A DNA stretch of 5,512 bases from Novosphingobium sp. GTDB lineage: Bacteria; Pseudomonadota; Alphaproteobacteria; Sphingomonadales; Sphingomonadaceae. A program made the position numbers and the translations under genes. Positions 1-5,512 of the stretch are shown one piece after another (position 1 is the first letter of the stretch; every line of letters starts with the position of its first letter). The notes below the pieces were generated by a model. The model searched no databases. It was not told the DNA's origin and was given only the letters and a program-made list of their open reading frames with translations. The stretch spans positions 1 through 5,512 of the forward strand of contig JADYXV010000248.1 in NCBI GenBank assembly GCA_020853995.1, written 5' to 3'.

Positions 1-462
1 ATTTTTGTGGTGCGCAATGTCGCAGCGATGGTTCCGCCGTTTGAAACAGCTCCGGGGCACCATGGCGTTTCGGCCGCGCTGGAATTTGCGGTTCAGGTGT
101 TGAAGGTCAAGGAAATCATCGTCATGGGCCACGGGCTTTGCGGCGGTTGCAAAGCGGCCCTGTCGCAAAGTCTGAAAGGCACTGAACCGGGCCAGGGCGG
201 CTTCATTGCTGACTGGATTGCGTTGCTTGATGATGCGCGCGAGGAAGTGGTTCACAAGCACGGCAGCACGGGTCAGATCGCTGAACGCGAAATGGAACTG
301 GCCGGTGTTCGTGCCAGCCTTGCCAATTTGCGTACATTCCCATGCGTCCAGATCAAGGAAGGGCGTGGCCAGTTACGCCTGCGCGGAGCGTTTTTCGCGA
401 TATCGGATGGCTTGCTGCACCTGCTTGATGAAGACACCGGAGAATTTTCACCGGTCGCCTGA
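1..462 (+). CDS. Beta-class carbonic anhydrase, C-terminal part (5' end outside window)
   Basis: This is a zinc enzyme of the cytoplasm that interconverts CO2 and bicarbonate, supplying bicarbonate to carboxylases and helping pH balance. The reading frame is open from base 1, and 153 codons are visible before TGA at 460-462. The first residues, FVVRNVAAMVPP, are the conserved beta-CA core strand. They are followed by HHGVSAALEFAV and then MGHGLCGGC, where His (bases 130-132) and Cys (139-141) are two of the zinc ligands. The C-terminal part has the usual order: a helical stretch, a variant of the 'PWI..V..G.L..HG' strand (FPCVQIKEGRGQLRLRGAFF) and a closing LLDEDTGEF. The missing N-terminus should carry the third ligand and catalytic dyad (C-x-D-S-R). 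Family members are usually a little over 200 residues, so roughly 60 are off the left edge. A GTG at base 7 is not the true start, because it lies inside the core strand. The family is clear; the physiological role is inferred. Confidence 0.93.
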   Translation: MFVVRNVAAMVPPFETAPGHHGVSAALEFAVQVLKVKEIIVMGHGLCGGCKAALSQSLKGTEPGQGGFIADWIALLDDAREEVVHKHGSTGQIAEREMELAGVRASLANLRTFPCVQIKEGRGQLRLRGAFFAISDGLLHLLDEDTGEFSPVA

Positions 463-487
463 ACTCCCTACAATTTGCCGACACGCA

Positions 488-517
488 AAAAGGGCGGCCC
501 GCAAAGGCCGCCCTTTT
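488..517. terminator. Bidirectional intrinsic terminator between convergent genes
   Basis: Bases 488-499 (AAAAGGGCGGCC) pair perfectly with 506-517 (GGCCGCCCTTTT), giving a 12-bp stem around the 6-base loop CGCAAA. The core is eight G-C pairs. Read on the + strand, the stem ends in TTTT just after the carbonic anhydrase stop at 462. Read on the - strand, it ends in TTTTT (complement of 487-491) after the TPR gene stop at 547. It therefore fits a shared Rho-independent terminator for both converging transcripts. The fold is read by eye; no energy was calculated. Confidence 0.9.
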
Positions 518-546
518 CAATTCAACAGGCCTAGATGCCTATTCGA

Positions 547-1872
547 TCACGGACGCGCCTGCGTTGTGGCGAATGCGGACCACAACCGGGCCAGCGAAGC
601 GCGCGCGCCGCCGACTTGTGCGAACGAAGCCTTGGCTTCCTCGAACTTGTCCTGATCAACCTGGGCAATACCAAGACGTGTCAGCGCACGGTCCTTGTCG
701 ACGTTGCCCTTTTCAAGCGCCATCTTGTACATTTCTTCTGCCTTGGCAGCGTCATCATACGAAAGATAAGCATCAGCCATGGCGAGTGCGCTTCGGCCAT
801 CCTTGCCGGCACGTGCTTCACGGTCAAGCGCTGGCAGAGACGCCTTGTCTGCAGCGATACGGCCCTTGGCTTGTGACATGGCATCGGCAACGAACGGATC
901 ATTTGCGCGCAACACGCCTGCCTTCACGCCGCTTTCGGCAACCTTGAGCACTTCACCTGGCAAACGACGAGGATCTGCGGCTTCGATATATTCGATGTAT
1001 TCCCGTTCGACATATTTGGGATCGTTCTGGAAACCGCCAGAGCGCAACAGCAAGCGCCCGAGATCAAGCGATTCCTGATTGGTGAACGTGCCGAATTCCC
1101 GGACCAGCTGGCCAGCACCCAGCCAGTTGAGCGCGGTTGGCTCATTCTCGACCATCATGGTCGACCATTCAATGGCTTGTGGTCCAAGACGGTTCTTGTA
1201 CGCAATCAGGTTTGCACGCTTGAACCAGCCCTCTGGTACGACACCGCCCGCGGCCTTGCGCGCGGTAAGGGCAGAGCGAAGCGCATCAAGCGCCTGGGCA
1301 TGCTGCCCTTGTTGCGAATAGCTGTCAGCCAGCAGTTCAGCGGCGGTATCGTCCTTGTAATTGGCCTGTACGACCGTCGTCAGGGCTGCGATAGCTGCAG
1401 GAAAATCCTTGTTCGAATAGGCAAAGTTGCCCAGGTAGAACTGATATTCGGTGACATTGGCCGCAGGCACCATTCCGCTGTCGAGCATGTTCTTCATGCC
1501 GCGCTGGCGCATACCGATATCGTTCAGAACGCCACCAATGCTCACGCCCCAGCCACCAGCTGCCATGCGGTCAAGCGGCGTTGAAATGGCAGCTTCTGCT
1601 GCAGCCAGTTCGACCGATGCGTTTGCCAACAAAGCCTTTTGCGCTTCGGGCGTCGCACCCTTCTTCTTGGCTTCATCAAGCGCAGTTACAGTTTTCTGGA
1701 TTGGACCAGCTGCAGCCACGAACTCTTTCGAGTACGATGCCTTTACTTCTTTAGGCTTCTTTTCTGCAGCAAAAGCCGCTGTGGCACCTACGCTCAGCGC
1801 GCCTGCGCCGATGCTGGTGGCGAGCACGAGAGCCATCGCCGTCTTGCCAATCAACCCAAAAGTAGCACGCAT
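547..1872 (-). CDS. Exported tetratricopeptide-repeat (TPR) protein, function unknown
   Basis: The product is 441 residues and probably periplasmic. The start is the ATG at 1872-1870, because AGGAGA lies 8 bases upstream and a textbook signal peptide follows directly. That peptide has basic R2 and K10, a long Ala/Leu/Val/Gly core at about 11-33, and probable cleavage after A33-F34-A35. An in-frame ATG at 1929 would add 19 residues that bury the signal peptide. After a charged Ala-rich helical region (about 36-105) come helix pairs with the TPR pattern of small and aromatic residues: about 143-174 (YQFYLGNFAYSNKDFPAAI), 175-206 (ELLADSYSQQGQHAQALDAL), 361-393 (ALAMADAYLSYDDAAKAEEM) and 394-424. 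The middle (about 210-340) is helical-looking but not clear TPR. TPRs bind proteins, so a scaffold or assembly role in the envelope is possible, but no partner is visible. No catalytic motif was seen. It is transcribed divergently from gyrA and ends at the shared terminator. I do not recognise a named gene. Confidence 0.88.
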   Translation of the reverse strand: MRATFGLIGKTAMALVLATSIGAGALSVGATAAFAAEKKPKEVKASYSKEFVAAAGPIQKTVTALDEAKKKGATPEAQKALLANASVELAAAEAAISTPLDRMAAGGWGVSIGGVLNDIGMRQRGMKNMLDSGMVPAANVTEYQFYLGNFAYSNKDFPAAIAALTTVVQANYKDDTAAELLADSYSQQGQHAQALDALRSALTARKAAGGVVPEGWFKRANLIAYKNRLGPQAIEWSTMMVENEPTALNWLGAGQLVREFGTFTNQESLDLGRLLLRSGGFQNDPKYVEREYIEYIEAADPRRLPGEVLKVAESGVKAGVLRANDPFVADAMSQAKGRIAADKASLPALDREARAGKDGRSALAMADAYLSYDDAAKAEEMYKMALEKGNVDKDRALTRLGIAQVDQDKFEEAKASFAQVGGARASLARLWSAFATTQARP

Positions 1873-2187
1873 ACAAATCGTCTCCTGTTCGACCGGATGC
1901 GGCGGCGGAGCAACCCTGCCTTGCGCCACAGCACATCCTATGTCCTCTCACCAATGGCTGGTTCCGCTAGTGGCGCGGAATTTTAACCTTGGCAACGGGG
2001 TGAGCGCTACCCTTTTCTCTTTGAACGACAATTGAATGACACCTCGTCCCAATATTCATGCAATCCGTCGCAGATGTGGAAAACCGCCGCCAAAAAGGGG
2101 GCATCGGGCCTGTGTTGCTGGTCATCCTTGGGTAATTGGCCTAGAGCCTTGACGCATCCCTGAAACAAAAACGAAAAAGCCACCATA
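1873..2187. other. Divergent intergenic region between the TPR gene and gyrA
   Basis: This 315-base stretch separates two genes read outward, so promoters for both should lie here. No convincing gene is present in either direction. What can be seen: a short inverted repeat TTCCGC/GCGGAA (1962-1967 and 1975-1980) followed by TTTT; AT-richer patches near 1979-1988 and 2018-2062; a CAAAAAGGGGG run near 2091-2101; and an A-rich stretch (2164-2177) immediately before the gyrA start. A TTGACG hexamer at 2149-2154 resembles a -35 box, but no acceptable -10 box follows at 16-18 bases, so I do not call it a promoter. Promoter positions remain undetermined from sequence alone. Confidence 0.6.
1881..1886 (-). 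promoter_or_regulatory. Shine-Dalgarno site of the TPR gene
   Basis: On the - strand this reads AGGAGA, followed by eight bases (CGATTTGT) and then ATG at 1872-1870. Its strength and spacing decide the start codon in favour of the one opening the signal peptide and against the in-frame ATG at 1929, which lies upstream of this site. Confidence 0.85.
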
Positions 2188-4944
2188 GTGAGCGACGACA
2201 CCACCATCATCGACCCCCCAATCCCTGCGCCGGAAGGCGAATTCCAGCGGATCGACATCGTCGATGAAATGAAAACCAGCTACCTTGATTACGCGATGAG
2301 CGTGATCGTCAGCCGCGCCTTGCCCGATGTGCGCGATGGCTTGAAGCCGGTTCACCGTCGCATCTTGTGGACCAGCCACGAAAACGGCTTCGTCTCGACC
2401 AAGGCCTATCGCAAATCGGCGCGTATCGTCGGCGATACGATGGGCAAATATCACCCGCATGGTGATAGCGCGATTTACGACGCCTTGGCGCGTATGACGC
2501 AAGACTGGTCAATGCGCCTGCCGCTGCTCGATGGTCAGGGCAACTTCGGTTCGATGGATCCCGATCCACCGGCATCGATGCGTTACACCGAAGTGCGTCT
2601 GGCCAAAGTGGCAGATTCGCTGCTGGCTGACATTGAAAAAGACACTGTCGATTTCACGCCTAATTATGACGGGTCAGAGCATGAGCCGCAGGTTCTGCCT
2701 GCACGCTTCCCCAATCTGCTGGTCAACGGCGCAGGCGGCATCGCAGTCGGCATGGCCACCAACATTCCGCCGCACAATCTTGGCGAAGTGATCGACGGTT
2801 GCCTTGCCTATATGGACAACCCGCTGATCACGATCGATGAACTGATCCAGATCATCCCGGCCCCCGATTTCCCGACAGCGCCGCTTATTCTCGGTCTGTC
2901 TGGTGCGCGCAAAGCGTACCACGAAGGCCGTGGTTCAATCATCATGCGGGCCCGCCACAAGGTTGAGGAAACCCGTGGTGACCGCCGTGCCATCGTGCTC
3001 ACGTCGATCCCTTATCAGGTTGGCAAGTCCGGCCTCGTCGAAAAGCTGGCCGAAGCCGCCAAGGACAAGCGCATCGAAGGCGTCTCGGGCATCCGCGACG
3101 AATCAAGCCGTGAAGGCGTGCGTGTTGTCATCGAACTCAAGCGCGATGCCACTCCCGAAGTCGTACTCAACCAGATCTGGCGCAACACCCCTGCGCAATC
3201 CAGCTTCCCCGCCAATATGCTGGCGATCCGTGGTGGCCGTCCCGAGGTTCTGAACCTCAAGGACATCATCGAAACCTTCGTGCGTTTCCGCGAAGAAGTG
3301 ATCACGCGCCGCACCAAGTTTGAACTGAACAAGGCGCGGGACCGCGCGCATATCCTGCTCGGCCTCGTCATTGCAGTGACCAACCTCGATGAAGTCGTGC
3401 GGATCATCCGTGGCTCACCCAACCCCGCCGCTGCGCGCGAAACGCTGATCGCACGCGAATGGCCGATGGGTGAAATCGCGCCCTACATCAAGCTGGTTGA
3501 GGCGATCGAAGATATCGGCGTGGCTGATGCTGCGACGTACCGCCTGTCTGAAACCCAAGTCCGCGCCATCCTCGAATTGCGCCTCCATCGCCTAACGGCG
3601 CTGGGCCGCGATGATATTGGCGGCGAATTGGAAGGGCTAGCAGTCGCCATCACCGAATACCTGTCGATCCTGGCAGATCGGGTGAAACTTTACGGCGTGA
3701 TGCGGGAGGAATTCCTCGAAGTTCGCCAAGCCTATGCCACGCCGCGCGTTTCCGAAATCATGCCTGCCGCTGATGGCATTGAAGATGAAGACCTGATCGA
3801 GCGGGAGGACATGGTAGTCACGATCACGCTCGATGGCTATATCAAACGCACGCCGCTCTCCACCTTCCGCGCGCAGAACCGGGGCGGCAAGGGCCGTTCG
3901 GGCATGGCGACGAAGGAAGAAGATGCCGTCGCCACGATGTTCGTCACCAGCACCCATACACCGGTGCTGTTCTTCTCGACTGCTGGCAAAGTCTATCGCC
4001 TGAAAGTCTGGCGCTTGCCTGAAGGCGGGCCGACCACGCGCGGACGCCCTGTGGTCAACCTGCTCCCGGCGCTCGACAAGGACGAAACCATCGCCACCGT
4101 GCTGCCGCTGCCCGAGGATGAGGCAGAGTGGGGCAAGCTGTCAGTCGTGTTCGCCACAGCCAAGGGCAACGTCCGTCGCAACTCGATGGATGCCTTCGCC
4201 AACATCCCGTCGAACGGGAAGTTTGCGATGAAGTTCGAAGCCGACGATGACGGTGTGCCGAATGCAGACCGTTTGATTGGTGTCGCTTTGCTCGAAGCCA
4301 GTGATGATGTCCTGCTGGCTACCCGTTCCGGCAAGGCCATCCGCTTTGCTGGCGATGAAGTGCGTGAGTTTACAAGCCGCACCTCTACCGGCGTGCGCGG
4401 CATGACGCTCAAGGGTGATGACGAGGTTATCTCGCTATCGATCCTCCACCGCGTCGGCGCCACACCTGAAGAACGTGAGGAATACTTGCGCTTCGCCCCG
4501 TGGAAGGGCGAAAAGGAAGGCGAGATGGCCGATCAGGAACGCTATGCTGTCATGGCAGAGCGCGAGCAGTTCATCCTCACCGTCTGCGCCAATGGTTATG
4601 GCAAGCTGTCATCGGCGTTTGAATATCGCCGCACCGGGCGCGGTGGCCAGGGTATCACCAATATAGACAATATTAGCCGCAACGGCCCCGTCGTCGCCAG
4701 CTTCCCGGCCGTTCAGGCTGACCAATTGATGCTGGTCACCGATCAGGCCAAACTCATCCGTCTCCCCCTTTCGTCCTTGCGCGTGATTGGCCGTGGCTCT
4801 GCGGGTGTCCGCCTGTTCAGCGTGGCTGATAAGGAACACGTCGTCAGCGCCGTCCGCCTTGCGGAAGATACCGAGGCTGTCGATGAAAGCGAAAGCAATG
4901 CTGTCGTCAGTGAAACAGATGCAGGTGAGAGCGCTCCGGAATGA
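2188..4944 (+). CDS. gyrA: DNA gyrase subunit A
   Basis: GyrA is the DNA-breaking and rejoining subunit of the A2B2 gyrase, which introduces negative supercoils using ATP hydrolysed by GyrB. The 918 residues are somewhat longer than E. coli GyrA (875). The start is GTG: an in-frame TGA at 2161-2163 rules out anything further upstream, and the next ATG is codon 28, at the edge of conserved sequence. The N-terminal breakage-reunion domain (about 30-520) opens with SYLDYAMSVIVSRALPDVRD and contains HPHGDSAIYD and the catalytic Arg132-Tyr133 in MRYTE (Tyr codon 2584-2586). Ser94 and Asp98 match E. coli Ser83 and Asp87, the main quinolone-resistance positions, and are the susceptible type. The C-terminal DNA-wrapping propeller has six blade motifs starting near 543, 593, 651, 708, 796 and 847. 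The GyrA box, QNRGGKG, is at 563-569, which separates it from ParC. A charged insertion (about 757-794) precedes blade 5, and an acidic tail (892-918; ten Asp/Glu, no Lys/Arg) ends the protein. The gene overlaps the next one by four bases. Confidence 0.98.
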   Translation: MSDDTTIIDPPIPAPEGEFQRIDIVDEMKTSYLDYAMSVIVSRALPDVRDGLKPVHRRILWTSHENGFVSTKAYRKSARIVGDTMGKYHPHGDSAIYDALARMTQDWSMRLPLLDGQGNFGSMDPDPPASMRYTEVRLAKVADSLLADIEKDTVDFTPNYDGSEHEPQVLPARFPNLLVNGAGGIAVGMATNIPPHNLGEVIDGCLAYMDNPLITIDELIQIIPAPDFPTAPLILGLSGARKAYHEGRGSIIMRARHKVEETRGDRRAIVLTSIPYQVGKSGLVEKLAEAAKDKRIEGVSGIRDESSREGVRVVIELKRDATPEVVLNQIWRNTPAQSSFPANMLAIRGGRPEVLNLKDIIETFVRFREEVITRRTKFELNKARDRAHILLGLVIAVTNLDEVVRIIRGSPNPAAARETLIAREWPMGEIAPYIKLVEAIEDIGVADAATYRLSETQVRAILELRLHRLTALGRDDIGGELEGLAVAITEYLSILADRVKLYGVMREEFLEVRQAYATPRVSEIMPAADGIEDEDLIEREDMVVTITLDGYIKRTPLSTFRAQNRGGKGRSGMATKEEDAVATMFVTSTHTPVLFFSTAGKVYRLKVWRLPEGGPTTRGRPVVNLLPALDKDETIATVLPLPEDEAEWGKLSVVFATAKGNVRRNSMDAFANIPSNGKFAMKFEADDDGVPNADRLIGVALLEASDDVLLATRSGKAIRFAGDEVREFTSRTSTGVRGMTLKGDDEVISLSILHRVGATPEEREEYLRFAPWKGEKEGEMADQERYAVMAEREQFILTVCANGYGKLSSAFEYRRTGRGGQGITNIDNISRNGPVVASFPAVQADQLMLVTDQAKLIRLPLSSLRVIGRGSAGVRLFSVADKEHVVSAVRLAEDTEAVDESESNAVVSETDAGESAPE

Positions 4945-5294
4945 GCGATCTGCCTTTGGTCGCCTATAAAGTCCTGACCGGCGGACAGATGGCGATACTG
5001 GAGAGCGAAGGCCGGTTCAAAGGCGCACCGGTCGACTTGGCCGATGGCTATATCCATCTGTCAACGCTTGCCCAGTTAACCGAAACTGTCGACAGGCATT
5101 TTGCCGGGCAAACCGACCTGCATGTGGTGGCGGTCGATCTTGGTGTGCTGGGTGAAGCAGTAAAGTGGGAGCCATCGCGTGGCGGACAATTGTTCCCCCA
5201 CATCTACGCTGAACTGCCATTGAGTGCTGCATTGGCATACGGCCCAATTCAGCGTGACGACAACGGCGGTGTGAAAGCACCAGTTGCAGGCTGA
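4941..5294 (+). CDS. DUF952 family protein, coupled to gyrA
   Basis: This is a small 117-residue protein without signal peptide or membrane segment, so probably cytoplasmic. The family is recognised by its ordered motifs: an opening strand VAYKVLT (7-13), a helix ending in a Gly turn (G24), then D32, the signature DGYIHLS (35-41) and Q45, a hydrophobic strand LHVVAVDL (60-67), KWE (75-77) and the second signature LFPHIYAELP (84-93). Length fits the family. ATG at 4941 shares bases with the gyrA stop (ATGA), which suggests translational coupling. A partial Shine-Dalgarno sequence, AGGTGAG, lies at 4923-4929 within gyrA. The biochemical role of the family is not established. The layout (aromatic-led first strand, helix, Gly, then a strand with conserved His and Ser, and a late conserved Glu) resembles the ADP-ribosyltransferase fold, and I recall the family being grouped with that superfamily, but this is unverified here. 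A link to gyrase function is inferred from position only. In some other alphaproteobacteria, as I recall, DUF952 genes sit next to pyrD; that is not so here. Confidence 0.85.
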   Translation: MSDLPLVAYKVLTGGQMAILESEGRFKGAPVDLADGYIHLSTLAQLTETVDRHFAGQTDLHVVAVDLGVLGEAVKWEPSRGGQLFPHIYAELPLSAALAYGPIQRDDNGGVKAPVAG

Positions 5295-5365
5295 GTAGTA
5301 GGATAAACAATAACGACACCTGTCAATTCACACAATGACGGCAGCGACTGTTGGGTCAGGATTGC

Positions 5366-5512
5366 TTATCCCGCATCGAACTCTCCTCTTTTCCGTCGCG
5401 TTGCTATTACGCCAGTACAGATCAGAAACTGGCCGAAGTAATAAAGCGGCCAGATGAGCAGCCCCGGCAAAGCACTTCCTGCCAGCGGCCCCATCCGCCC
5501 AAAGATCAGCAG
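5366..5512 (-). CDS. Probable YhhN/lysoplasmalogenase family membrane protein, C-terminal end (5' end outside window)
   Basis: On the - strand the frame is open from base 5512 to TAA at 5368-5366, giving 48 codons. The peptide begins LLIFGRMGPLAGSALPG, continues with a hydrophobic segment LLIWPLYYFGQFLICTGVI (about residues 18-36), and closes with a basic tail ATRRKRGEFDAG. This is the shape of a last transmembrane helix with a cytoplasmic, positively charged C-terminus. The pattern of a short Pro/Gly loop followed by a Tyr-Tyr-x-x-Gln-x-Leu-Ile helix matches the end of YhhN (TMEM86-type) proteins, some of which are lysoplasmalogenases that cleave the vinyl-ether bond of lysoplasmalogens. Those proteins have about eight helices; only the last is visible, so the family call is moderate. 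It converges on the DUF952 gene, with 71 bases between the stops. Confidence 0.65.
   Translation of the reverse strand: MLIFGRMGPLAGSALPGLLIWPLYYFGQFLICTGVIATRRKRGEFDAG

Noticed and set aside
1870..1929. A longer form of the TPR protein starting at the ATG at 1929
   Set aside because: It would place 19 residues, including Pro-rich and acidic ones, before a textbook signal peptide, and the strong AGGAGA site at 1881-1886 lies inside this extension and correctly spaced for the 1872 start.
1451..2035. 194-codon open frame on the + strand opposite the 5' end of the TPR gene
   Set aside because: The opposite strand encodes a signal peptide with ribosome binding site; this frame's Ala/Ser-rich product is the antisense image of the Ala-rich TPR protein.
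2149..2154. TTGACG as a -35 box for gyrA
   Set aside because: No reasonable -10 hexamer follows at 16-18 bases (the sequence there is CGAAAA-like), and the resulting start would leave almost no leader; coincidence is likely.
2467..2481. Possible quinolone-resistance substitutions in gyrA
   Set aside because: The two main positions are Ser94 (AGC) and Asp98 (GAC), equal to the susceptible E. coli residues Ser83 and Asp87.
2122..2502. 126-codon open frame on the - strand across the gyrA start
   Set aside because: It lies mostly opposite strongly conserved gyrA codons, has no recognisable family, and is a by-product of GC-rich codon use.
2188..4944. Reading the gyrase gene as parC (topoisomerase IV)
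   Set aside because: The six-blade C-terminal domain, the GyrA box QNRGGKG at 563-569, the SYLDYAMSVIV opening and the 918-residue length all favour GyrA.
4743..5319. Open frames on the - strand opposite the end of gyrA and the DUF952 gene
   Set aside because: They are antisense to conserved motifs of both proteins and show no family features.
5301..5371. Imperfect inverted repeat GGATAAACAAT (5301-5311) and ATTGCTTATCC (5361-5371)
   Set aside because: Ten of eleven positions pair, but the arms are about 50 bases apart with no T run at a useful place, and a match of this quality can arise by chance in a region this size. Not called as a terminator.

Overview
The window looks like ordinary chromosomal DNA from an alphaproteobacterium, most likely a member of the Sphingomonadales (Novosphingobium, Erythrobacter, Sphingopyxis or a relative). 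The support is the moderately GC-rich codon use shared by all genes, the style of the GyrA sequence (the D-P-D-P-P-A-S run before the catalytic tyrosine and a charged insertion in the C-terminal propeller), and the style of the lysoplasmalogenase-like C-terminus at the right edge. This placement is by recognition, not by a search. I see no insertion sequence, phage gene, tRNA, rRNA, CRISPR array or compositional island.

Layout, left to right. (1) 1-462, + strand: the C-terminal two thirds of a beta-class carbonic anhydrase, cut by the window edge. (2) 488-517: a perfect 12-bp hairpin with T runs on both sides, serving as a shared terminator for the two converging genes. (3) 547-1872, - strand: an exported, uncharacterised tetratricopeptide-repeat protein with a clear Sec signal peptide and a strong ribosome binding site that fixes its start. 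(4) 1873-2187: a divergent intergenic region that should hold the promoters of the TPR gene and of gyrA; no promoter could be named with confidence. (5) 2188-4944, + strand: complete gyrA (DNA gyrase subunit A, 918 residues) with a GTG start. (6) 4941-5294, + strand: a small DUF952-family protein whose ATG overlaps the gyrA stop codon (ATGA), so it is probably co-transcribed and translationally coupled with gyrA. (7) 5366-5512, - strand: the last 48 codons of a membrane protein that resembles the C-terminus of YhhN/lysoplasmalogenase, cut by the right edge and too short for a standard ORF caller.

The genes do not form one pathway. gyrA is a core housekeeping gene; the carbonic anhydrase (CO2/bicarbonate balance), the TPR protein (periplasm) and the membrane protein (possibly lipid metabolism) are separate transcription units around it. 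The only tight genetic link is gyrA with the DUF952 gene. That pair is the best lead for unknown biology, because the DUF952 family has no established biochemical role and may be distantly related to ADP-ribosyltransferases. I found no convincing evidence of a wholly new multi-gene system.
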